DNA from: DATAXP01 sp036272935
GTDB taxonomy: Bacteria; Planctomycetota; Planctomycetia; Pirellulales; PNKZ01
Length of the DNA stretch: 27,470 nucleotides
Assembly (NCBI GenBank): GCA_036272935.1
Contig: DATAXP010000079.1
Span: 1-27,470, forward strand
Direction: 5' to 3'
In this document: positions 7,203-13,762 of the stretch, in pieces
Layout of the letters: each line of letters starts with the position of its first letter
How positions within the stretch are numbered: the stretch's first letter is position 1
Program-made: the position numbers and the translations under genes
The notes under the pieces: model-generated
What the model was told of the DNA's origin: nothing
Seen by the model: the letters and a program-made list of their open reading frames with translations, nothing else
Database searches by the model: none

Positions 7203-8867
7203 TTAGAAGTCGCTGGGCGTCGAGCGGTCGCCGTAGATCGGCAGGTAGCGATAGTACACTTCGAGCGTCATGATGGCCATGCAGGTGGTGTAGAGGCGGC
7301 CGCCGCCAGCCGCGGCCTGGTGCTTGTCTTCGAAGAACCAGCTTCCCGATTCGTGGCCGTTGCGCGATTGCGAATCGACGAGCTGATCGCGCATCTGCTG
7401 GTTCCAAGCGATCCATTCCGCTCCGCCCCAATGGTGCAGCACCTGGGTCGCGTAATAGTTGAAGTAGATGTCGTCGGGCGAGGGGCCGCGGCTGCTCAGG
7501 AACTTCACGCCACGGACCAGCGCGGGATTCGACCTCGGCCAGCCGGTGAACATGCGGCAGAGCAGGCCGACGGCGGTCGACGTTGGCTCGCTGCCGCGCT
7601 GCAAGTAGCCATACGTCGCGCCGCGGTCTTCGCCGAGTGAGTCGAGGAACTTGATCGCGCGATCAATCGTGGCCGAGGGGACGCGCAGGTAGTTCATCTG
7701 GCCGCTGCGCAGCGACATGAGCTGCCAGCCGGTGACGGTCATGTCGCCGGGCTGGCCGGGCGAATAACGCCAGCCGCCCCCTTGCTTGTCCTGGGCGTAG
7801 ACGATGAAGTCGATGGCCGCCTCGGCCGGAGTGCGCAGCGAGCTGTCGCCGGTCATGGCCAGCGCCTCGCACAGGGCGATCGCCGAGAGTCCCTGGGCGT
7901 ACATCGTGCCTTCCTGAAAATCGCCGCCGTCGGCGGTGGGACGCATGCGGCCGCGCAGATAGTACAGGCCGCGTTCGACGGTGGTTTGATAATCGCCTTC
8001 GCGGTGCGTGTGCCCCGCGCCGAGGAACGGCAGCAGGGCCAGGGCCGTGGCACCGGTGGTCGACGCGATGTTGCCGGGGTGCGAACAAGCACCGCCGCAA
8101 CTGCCGCGCTGATGGTTGAAGTTCCAACTACCGTCGCGCTGCTGGTGCGCTTCGAGCCAGCGCAGGCCGCGGGCCACCGCATCTTCGCTGGCGCGGTTGC
8201 CTCCGCCCGAGCTCAACAGTCCGCCGCGCACGCTGCCGCGCCGGCCTGCCAAGGCGCCGGCGGGCGAGCCAGCCTCGGCGACGCCGACGCGCGCCGCGAG
8301 GTTGCCCAGCGGCAACGACAGTGCGCCGGTCGCCTCACCTTGGCGCTCAGCGGCTGGCTCGAGCGCATCGCGCGGCTCGCGCGGAACGATGTCGATCGCG
8401 GCGATGATCGGCTCGCCCGCGGCCTTGCGATCTGGAACATCGCGCTCGTGGAGTTGATCGAGCTGCGCCTCGCCGGCATCGCCGAGCCGGGCGATCAGCG
8501 CCCGCGGCGAGGCCACGGGCTCGTGCGCGATCATGAGCAGCCCAAGCACCACCAGCAGCAGGGCATGCACGACGGCACTGGCGACGAAGCTGGTGAGCCA
8601 GCGATGCCGCAGCAGCCATGCACCCGTCGCGGTGCGTCTCGCCTTTGGCTCGACGCACCCTACAGCGTCGCCCGTCGCAGCGGCCTCGGCCCTGGCGATG
8701 CTCACCGGCGGAGCGGCGAGTTCGGCCCGCTCGATTTGCCGCGGCGGCGCAGGCGTGCGGCGATGCAGCTCCTTGATGAGCGGATCGGCAGGTTTATCCG
8801 CCGAGCGACTGCGCGGTTCTTCCCGCACAGGGTCGCATGCCGGGGTCGCCAACGGTTCGGACGCCAT
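7203..8867 (-). CDS. Membrane-anchored prenyltransferase/squalene-cyclase-repeat protein A
   Basis: This 554-residue protein has three parts. Residues 1-88 are a charged, Ala/Pro-rich and probably cytoplasmic segment. One membrane span follows at about 90-115 (WLTSFVASAVVHALLLVVLG). From about 222 to the end is an alpha/alpha-toroid domain with squalene-cyclase-type repeats: QQRDGSWNF, GGGWRYSPGQPGDMTVTGWQ and TAVGLLCRMFTGW. Catalytic motifs of true triterpene cyclases (DXDD) or prenyltransferases were not seen, so the toroid is probably a binding or structural module outside the membrane. A Cys pair in SCGGACSHPG (about 255-259) is shared with the paralogue upstream. ATG 8867 was chosen over a TTG at 8945 because AGGA precedes it at suitable spacing. 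It forms a tandem pair with the next gene; the function is unknown. Confidence 0.85.
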   Translation of the reverse strand: MASEPLATPACDPVREEPRSRSADKPADPLIKELHRRTPAPPRQIERAELAAPPVSIARAEAAATGDAVGCVEPKARRTATGAWLLRHRWLTSFVASAVVHALLLVVLGLLMIAHEPVASPRALIARLGDAGEAQLDQLHERDVPDRKAAGEPIIAAIDIVPREPRDALEPAAERQGEATGALSLPLGNLAARVGVAEAGSPAGALAGRRGSVRGGLLSSGGGNRASEDAVARGLRWLEAHQQRDGSWNFNHQRGSCGGACSHPGNIASTTGATALALLPFLGAGHTHREGDYQTTVERGLYYLRGRMRPTADGGDFQEGTMYAQGLSAIALCEALAMTGDSSLRTPAEAAIDFIVYAQDKQGGGWRYSPGQPGDMTVTGWQLMSLRSGQMNYLRVPSATIDRAIKFLDSLGEDRGATYGYLQRGSEPTSTAVGLLCRMFTGWPRSNPALVRGVKFLSSRGPSPDDIYFNYYATQVLHHWGGAEWIAWNQQMRDQLVDSQSRNGHESGSWFFEDKHQAAAGGGRLYTTCMAIMTLEVYYRYLPIYGDRSTPSDF

Positions 8868-8954
8868 GGGGGCAGATTCCTGCGCAGTGACCAGGAACGC
8901 AGGGGCGGGGCGTCCGTTCCCGCCACGGCGCGCGGTAAGGGGCAATATCTGCCA

Positions 8955-8960
8955 ATTATA
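8955..8960 (-). promoter_or_regulatory. Consensus -10 hexamer upstream of repeat protein A
   Basis: The minus strand reads TATAAT exactly, preceded by a poor -35 region. Transcription would begin near 8948 and give a leader of about 80 bases to the ATG at 8867. The match falls in the short AT-rich stretch between the gene and the hairpin repeat. Motif only. Confidence 0.4.
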
Positions 8961-8987
8961 GCTTGCGGCCAGAAGCGATTAGCGATG

Positions 8988-9047
8988 AGCAACTAGCGGT
9001 TAGCCGGCGGTTTCCGGCTCATTGCTGACCGCTAACTGCTAATTGCT
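8988..9047. repeat. Hairpin repeat with TAGCGGT-type seven-base words
   Basis: The left arm agcaactagcggttagc (8988-9004) and right arm gctaactgctaattgct (9031-9047) pair with two mismatches over 17. The arms are built from degenerate seven-base words (tagcgat, gagcaac, tagcggt, tagccgg). The 20 bases accgctaactgctaattgct (9028-9047) recur exactly at 22212-22231. The element separates the two paralogous repeat-protein genes. Confidence 0.8.
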
Positions 9048-9052
9048 TCCCG

Positions 9053-10921
9053 TCAAAACTCGTCGTCGGTCGAGCTTTTCTTGTACAGCGGCAGGTGGCG
9101 GTAGTAGACCTCGAGCGTCATGCAGCTCAGCGACGTGCAGTACAGCCGCCCACCCGCCTCGTTCATGTGGCCGTTGGCGCCGGTGAACCAACTGCCCGCC
9201 TCGTGGCCGTTCTTCGATTGCGTGTCGATGAGCTGGTCGCGCATCTTCTCGTTCCACCGGCTCCACAGTTCACCTTCGTAATGGTGGAGCACCTGCGTGG
9301 CGTAGTAGTTGAAATAGACGTTGTCTTTCGACGGACCCATCTTCGAAAGGTACTGAATGCCTTTTTCCAGCGCCGGCTCGTCGTGCTTCCAGCCAAGGTA
9401 CATGCGGCAGAGCAGGCCGACGGCCGTCGTGCCCGGCCCTTTACCGGTGCTGGTGTAGCCGTACATCGCGCCCCCTTCGGCCTGCACCGAATCGAGGAAG
9501 CGCATCGAGAGCTTGATCGTCTCGGGGCGCACCGGCAGGAAAGCCATGTGACCGCTCTTGAGCGCCATGAGCTGCCAGCCGACGACCGACGTGTCGCCCG
9601 GTTGCCGGGCCGCGTAGCGCCAGCCGCCGCCGACCGGGTCTTGAGCGTAGGCGATGTAGTTGAGCGCCAACTGGGCGCGGTCGGCGAGTCCCTTGTCTTG
9701 GGTCATCGCGTAGGCTTCGCACAAGGCGATCGCACACAGCCCGTGCGAGTAGAAGCTGCCGCCGCCGGTCGTGCAGTCGCCGCCGTTGGGAGTGATCTTC
9801 ATACTGTTGGCGATGAAGAACAGGCCGGCCTGCACTTCCTTCTTGTACTTGCCCTGCTTGTGTGTTTGCCCGGCTCCCAGGAACGGCAACACCGCCAGGG
9901 CGGTTGCTCCCATGCGGGCGTTCACCAGGCTGCCGGGGTCTTTGCACTTGCCGTTGCAGCTTGGGGCGTGAGTGTGGTCGATGCTCCAGCCACCGTCGGG
10001 CATCTGGTGCCGCGAGATCCAATCGAGCGCCTTGGCCACGGCCGCTTCGCTCGCCTCGTTGCCCCCTTGGGCCACCACGGTACGCATGCGCCCCTTCTCG
10101 CTGCGCGAATCGACGATGCTGGCTGCAGCGCCGGTGCTGATCTTCATCATCACGTCGCCGGCCGGCACGGTATCGAGCGCGATGTCGGCTACGGTCACAA
10201 CCGGGCTGGGCTCGGCGGAGATGGGAACCTCGACGACGTTGGTGGCCGCGAGCAGCTGCGGGATCTCAACGACATCGACGTCGATCGGCACGGGCGTCTC
10301 ATCGACCACGTCGAGCGAATCGCCGCGGTCTTCATCAATGATCGCCACGAGTTCGCGTGTCTGTTCCTTCGGCGGCGGCGCGCTGGTCATCAAGCCCAAC
10401 GTGATCAGCAGCGCCATGTGCAGCAACAAGCTAACGGCGATCGGCGGCAAGATCTGCCGCAGCGAAAGTGCCCCGGCACTTTGCAGCTCGTCGAACTCGG
10501 CCAGGACGTTTGTCGTGGCGGGAGCAGGAGCGACCGCGCGCACTGCCGCGACGGCAGCAGCGGGTTGAACTGCCTGCACCACGGCTGGCGAGGCAGTCGG
10601 CGCGGCAGCAGGCTTTGCGGGAGCAGCAGCGGCAGCGCCATTGGGAGCTGCCGCGGAGCCGTTGGACTTCACCGGCGCGGCGGCCGGCTTGACTGGTGCA
10701 GCGGGCTGCTGGGCAGGCGCGCTTACCGGTCGAGGGGCGGCAACGGCGGGTCGGGCGGCAACCGGTGCGGGCTTGGCCGGCGCGGCGCCGTTGGCGACTG
10801 GCTTCGCTGTGGCCTTAGCAGGCGCCACCGATGGCTTGGCAGAGGCAGCCGGTGCTGCCTTGGGTTGCGATGGCACGGGCGCATTGCCGGAAGCATCCGG
10901 CGACGTAACCTTGTCGCCCAT
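9053..10921 (-). CDS. Membrane-anchored prenyltransferase/squalene-cyclase-repeat protein B
   Basis: This 622-residue paralogue of the downstream gene has the same plan. Residues 1-150 are a strikingly low-complexity Ala/Pro/Lys-rich segment. A membrane span follows at about 155-178 (PPIAVSLLLHMALLITLGLM), then an acidic spacer (EDRGDSLDVVDETPVPIDVD) recalling the periplasmic spacer after the TonB anchor. The toroid then has HQMPDGGWSID, SHGLCAIALCEAYAM, GGGWRYAARQPGDTSVVGWQ and TTAVGLLCRMYLGW. The Cys pair is SCNGKCKDPG (about 320-325). ATG 10921 is favoured over a TTG at 10957 by a GGAGGT ribosome site nine bases upstream. Adjacency and shared order of motifs indicate tandem duplication. 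A scaffold or envelope role is a guess; no catalytic residues were recognised. Confidence 0.85.
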   Translation of the reverse strand: MGDKVTSPDASGNAPVPSQPKAAPAASAKPSVAPAKATAKPVANGAAPAKPAPVAARPAVAAPRPVSAPAQQPAAPVKPAAAPVKSNGSAAAPNGAAAAAPAKPAAAPTASPAVVQAVQPAAAVAAVRAVAPAPATTNVLAEFDELQSAGALSLRQILPPIAVSLLLHMALLITLGLMTSAPPPKEQTRELVAIIDEDRGDSLDVVDETPVPIDVDVVEIPQLLAATNVVEVPISAEPSPVVTVADIALDTVPAGDVMMKISTGAAASIVDSRSEKGRMRTVVAQGGNEASEAAVAKALDWISRHQMPDGGWSIDHTHAPSCNGKCKDPGSLVNARMGATALAVLPFLGAGQTHKQGKYKKEVQAGLFFIANSMKITPNGGDCTTGGGSFYSHGLCAIALCEAYAMTQDKGLADRAQLALNYIAYAQDPVGGGWRYAARQPGDTSVVGWQLMALKSGHMAFLPVRPETIKLSMRFLDSVQAEGGAMYGYTSTGKGPGTTAVGLLCRMYLGWKHDEPALEKGIQYLSKMGPSKDNVYFNYYATQVLHHYEGELWSRWNEKMRDQLIDTQSKNGHEAGSWFTGANGHMNEAGGRLYCTSLSCMTLEVYYRHLPLYKKSSTDDEF

Positions 10922-11018
10922 CGAAAACAGACCTCCCGCCGCGAGAGCCGCTAGCAACCAGCGCTGTCGCGCGCCGCTCGAGAGCGTCCCTGGCCGCGCG
11001 AACTTACCAGATCTTCAA

Positions 11019-11046
11019 ATTCTAACTGGTTTTGAGCGCGCTGCAA
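11019..11046 (-). promoter_or_regulatory. Candidate sigma-70 promoter for repeat protein B
   Basis: On the minus strand TTGCAG (11041-11046) is followed after 16 bases by TAGAAT (11019-11024). The -10 matches five of six and the -35 three of six. The start would fall near 11012, giving a leader of about 90 bases to the ATG at 10921. It diverges from the plus-strand promoter at 11165-11194. Confidence 0.45.
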
Positions 11047-11103
11047 CACAAAGGGCTGCGCAGCGCCGCTTACCTCCGGCTGTCGTCGGCCGGCGCCGGG
11101 CAA

Positions 11104-11130
11104 CGGCCGCGTGGACGCGGCCGCTAAGCG
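11104..11130. repeat. REP-like palindrome, CGCTTAGCGGC family (copy 2)
   Basis: cggccgcgtggacgcggccg followed by ctaagcg is, read on the minus strand, nearly the same as 25619-25645, with differences confined to the four-base loop (tcca against gcta). The stem cggccgcg/cgcggccg is perfect. It sits between two divergent promoters, so it may insulate them. Confidence 0.7.
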
Positions 11131-11164
11131 GAAGGCCTGTTTTCCCGCGGTTTCCCGCAAAAAC

Positions 11165-11194
11165 TTGACACTGCTTTCCGGGCGTGCCTATGAT
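11165..11194 (+). promoter_or_regulatory. Strong sigma-70 promoter for the coiled-coil protein gene
   Basis: TTGACA (11165-11170, exact) and TATGAT (11189-11194, five of six) are separated by 18 bases. The start site would be near 11201, leaving a leader of about 70 bases before the ATG at 11272. This is the best promoter match in the window. Confidence 0.65.
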
Positions 11195-11271
11195 CGATTG
11201 GACCGGCGGCAAAAGAGCAAGTCTTCTCTGCGCATCACGGCTTTTCGCCGGCCTTCTCCGACTTTTAACGC

Positions 11272-12579
11272 ATGATCAATATCGTTCGCGTTGCGTTCGT
11301 TGCGTTGTTGCTGCTGCTGAGCCTGGCGTTTGTCTATCTGGGGGCCAAGACGCTGAAGGTCCGCGGCGCCTGGTCGGCGACCGTCGCCAAGCTCGAAGGC
11401 AAAGACGGCAACGGCGGACAGATCGGTGCCATCGAGCAGCAGAACGACCTGTTGGCCAATGGTGATGCGACCACCCAGGTCACGCCGCTGTGGCCCGGCG
11501 AAGGGCGTCCGGTCACCGCGCAACTGAAAGAGGAAAAGCCCGGCGTCAGGCAACTGGAAGTGGCGCTCGACGCGCTGCTGGTCGATCGCGGACGCGTTTG
11601 GGATCAGTGCAAGCGCGGACAGGTTGATGCCGAAAAAGGCGAGGCGAGCGTGAAGATCGACGCCCCGACGCCGCACTCCATTCGCGATGGCACGTTGCTG
11701 TACGTGTTTCAGAAGGCCGAGCTCGACAATCCCGACGCCCCGACACGCGGCACGTACCTGGGGCCGTTTAAAGTGACGGGCGTCAACGGGCAGACGATCG
11801 TGCTCTCGCCGGCAGAGCGCCTCTCGCCGCGGAAGCTCGAACAGATCGTGAACAGCCAATCGGATTGGGTGCTGTACGAGGTCATGCCATCTGATCGGCA
11901 CTCCGCCTTTGCCGGGCTGGGTGAAGCGGAATTGGCCAAGTTGATTCCCCAAGTCAGTCGGCCCGGGTACCTGGCCGATGGCAAAGATGCCCAGGCCGAC
12001 ACTCCGCCGGAACAGATCAGCCAGGTGTGGGTGCGCAACGCCGAGAACAAGGGGAAGTTCGACCTGGTGCCCAAGAAGAACGACACCACCGGAGCCGACG
12101 AGTTCGCGTTCGAGCCCAACGCCACCGGTGCCGGCGAGTACGATCTGCGCGAAGGCAAGTACGTCGGCGGGAAGTTCGTGTCGGGGCGGTTCTACCTGCG
12201 GCCGCTGCGCGACTACGCCGTGGCGCTCCGCGAGCTGCACCGCGACATCTGGGAGATGGAGGACTCGGTGCTGGCGATGAACACGCAATTGGCCGCGATG
12301 AAGCGCGCCGCCGACGGCCTGGTGGGCGAAGGTGGGCAAGTGGCCAGCCGCGATCGTGAGATCGTCGCGCTCAACGAGGAGCTGCAACGCGTGACCGCGG
12401 AGCGCGACCTGGTGCAGAAGCAGTCGGCCGCGACCGTCTCGCAGCTCGCCTCGCTCGAGGAGAAGATCAATCGGCTGCTGGCGGAGAACAAGCAGTTGGC
12501 CGAGCGCTGGACCGCCGAGCAAACCGAGGCGGCCCGCCGCGTCGACGCGCTGACCGGCCCCGTGCGTGCGGGCCGATAA
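11272..12579 (+). CDS. Membrane-anchored coiled-coil protein of unknown function
   Basis: This 435-residue protein was not assigned to a named family. An N-terminal hydrophobic segment (about residues 5-25, VRVAFVALLLLLSLAFVYLG) is an uncleaved anchor or signal. The middle (about 35-310) is soluble and mixed, with no catalytic motif recognised; it includes the stretch YLRPLRDYAVALRELHRD. Residues about 315-428 are a heptad-rich coiled coil containing LNEELQRVTAERDLVQKQSA and EEKINRLLAENKQLAERWTA. The domain order suggests an envelope protein that oligomerises outside the cytoplasm. A strong promoter lies upstream and a small hairpin directly after the stop, so it is probably transcribed alone. 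No clear ribosome-binding site precedes the ATG. Confidence 0.8.
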   Translation: MINIVRVAFVALLLLLSLAFVYLGAKTLKVRGAWSATVAKLEGKDGNGGQIGAIEQQNDLLANGDATTQVTPLWPGEGRPVTAQLKEEKPGVRQLEVALDALLVDRGRVWDQCKRGQVDAEKGEASVKIDAPTPHSIRDGTLLYVFQKAELDNPDAPTRGTYLGPFKVTGVNGQTIVLSPAERLSPRKLEQIVNSQSDWVLYEVMPSDRHSAFAGLGEAELAKLIPQVSRPGYLADGKDAQADTPPEQISQVWVRNAENKGKFDLVPKKNDTTGADEFAFEPNATGAGEYDLREGKYVGGKFVSGRFYLRPLRDYAVALRELHRDIWEMEDSVLAMNTQLAAMKRAADGLVGEGGQVASRDREIVALNEELQRVTAERDLVQKQSAATVSQLASLEEKINRLLAENKQLAERWTAEQTEAARRVDALTGPVRAGR

Positions 12580-12587
12580 AGGCGAGC

Positions 12588-12605
12588 GGGGGCAGTAATG
12601 CCCCC
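12588..12605 (+). terminator. Short GC hairpin after the coiled-coil gene
   Basis: gggggca (12588-12594), loop gtaa, tgccccc (12599-12605) is a perfect seven-pair stem starting nine bases after the TAA stop. There is no T-tract, so it is a weak or atypical terminator, or an mRNA 3'-end stabiliser. Confidence 0.4.
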
Positions 12606-12617
12606 GGTGCGCGTGTT

Positions 12618-12674
12618 GTAGCACGGTCTCCCGACCGTGCTACGCCGGGTGGCATGGTCGGGAGACCATGCCAC
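12618..12674. repeat. Double hairpin with complementary loops
   Basis: Hairpin one is gtagcacggtc-tccc-gaccgtgctac (12618-12643). Hairpin two is gtggcatggtc-ggga-gaccatgccac (12649-12674). Both stems are perfect over 11 pairs, and the loops tccc and ggga are reverse complements. The two hairpins are also near-inverted copies of each other, so the unit forms one larger imperfect palindrome. It precedes the rhomboid gene. Confidence 0.8.
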
Positions 12675-12719
12675 AACGGCTGCCTCGCTCGGCGGGTCGA
12701 TTCTCCGTTTGGTCGAATG

Positions 12720-12728
12720 TGCTAGAAT
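12720..12728 (+). promoter_or_regulatory. Candidate extended -10 promoter for the rhomboid gene
   Basis: TGCTAGAAT is TGn followed by TAGAAT (five of six). No good -35 is present, as is common for extended -10 promoters. A start near 12735 would give a leader of about 49 bases. The design matches the element at 2030-2038. Confidence 0.4.
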
Positions 12729-12783
12729 TCGACATCTGTTCTCCGGTTCGTTACCTCCACGCTGCAACGTTGGTTCTCCGCCG

Positions 12784-13665
12784 ATGGGCCTGTATGACCG
12801 CGATTATCTGCGCGAGGACGATTACGCCCCGGGTGTGTTTCCCGGTGGGCCGCGGTCGATGACGACCAACCTGATCATCGTCAACGTGGCGGTGTTTCTC
12901 GTCGACTATCTGTTCTCGCACGACGATCCGCTGTTCGGCGAACGTGTCGGGCCGTTGACCGAATGGTGCGCGCTCCAGGGCAATCTGCTCTCGCATCCGT
13001 GGAACGTGTGGCAACTGCTGACGTACGGCTTCCTGCACGATCTGAACAACATCCGCCACATCCTGTTCAACATGATCGGCCTGTATTTCTTCGGCCGCGA
13101 GGTCGAAGCGATCTACGGCCGCCGCGAGTACCTGCTGCTGTACATGCTGCTGCTGGTCGGCAGCGGGCTGGTGTGGCTGGTCGGCGAGCGTACGTTTGCG
13201 CACACGGGGCTGCCGCTGATCGGCGCCTCGGGGGCGGTGATGGGCATGACGATGATGTTCGTGCTGCATTATCCGCATCGCATGATCCTGATCTTTGGCA
13301 TCTTGCCGATGCCGGCGTGGGTGGCCGGGACGCTGTTCATCGTGATGGACCTGGCCGGGGCGCTGGGCGTCGGCCAGGGGGGGAACGTCGCGTACCTGGC
13401 GCATCTGGGCGGCGTGGGCTTGGCGTTCCTGTATTGGCGCAGCAAATGGCGGCTCTCCTCGTGGATTCCCGACCGCATGCCGCGGCTGCGGCTGCGCCGC
13501 CCGAGCCTGCGCGTGCATCGACCGGTGGACGAGCATAGCCAACAGCAGCGCGTCGATGAGTTGCTGGCCAAGATCAGCAGCCAGGGGGAAGCCAGTCTGA
13601 CGCGCGAAGAACGCCGCGTACTCGAAGAAGCCAGCCGGCGATACCAGAAGCGCCGGCAGCAGTAG
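12784..13665 (+). CDS. Rhomboid-family intramembrane serine protease with DUF6576-like tail
   Basis: This 293-residue membrane protease cleaves within or near transmembrane segments. The nucleophile is Ser149 in GASGAVMG, the catalytic His is His207 in YLAHLGG, and the oxyanion helix carries HILFN (His92 to Asn96). Several hydrophobic spans lie between about residues 27 and 216. Residues about 259-292 (VDELLAKISSQGEASLTREE onward) form the short charged tail seen in planctomycete and bacteroidete rhomboids (DUF6576-like, from memory). ATG 12784 is preferred to a TTG at 12637 because the upstream codons run through the double hairpin. No substrate is suggested by the neighbours. Confidence 0.92.
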   Translation: MGLYDRDYLREDDYAPGVFPGGPRSMTTNLIIVNVAVFLVDYLFSHDDPLFGERVGPLTEWCALQGNLLSHPWNVWQLLTYGFLHDLNNIRHILFNMIGLYFFGREVEAIYGRREYLLLYMLLLVGSGLVWLVGERTFAHTGLPLIGASGAVMGMTMMFVLHYPHRMILIFGILPMPAWVAGTLFIVMDLAGALGVGQGGNVAYLAHLGGVGLAFLYWRSKWRLSSWIPDRMPRLRLRRPSLRVHRPVDEHSQQQRVDELLAKISSQGEASLTREERRVLEEASRRYQKRRQQ

Positions 13666-13689
13666 CGCGTAAATGACGAATGACGAAGT

Positions 13690-13743
13690 GTGGGAGGCGA
13701 ATCCCTTCGCCGATGGAGGTCGGCGAAAGGATTCGCCTCCCAC
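13690..13743. repeat. Long hairpin, 24-bp arms, between convergent genes
   Basis: Left arm 13690-13713 (begins gtgggaggcgaatccc) and right arm 13720-13743 (ends gattcgcctcccac) match in 23 of 24 pairs, with the six-base loop tggagg. It lies between the ends of the rhomboid and haem-protein genes, where a two-way transcript end would be useful. There is no T-tract. A short run of ATGACGA words precedes it at 13673-13687. Confidence 0.85.
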
Positions 13744-13762
13744 AAGTCATACGCCGCACACG

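Noticed and set aside
9095..10954. 619-codon open frame on the plus strand
   Set aside because: It is antisense to repeat protein B and ends in a low-complexity Arg/Gly/Cys tail mirroring the Ala/Pro/Lys segment; no family motifs.
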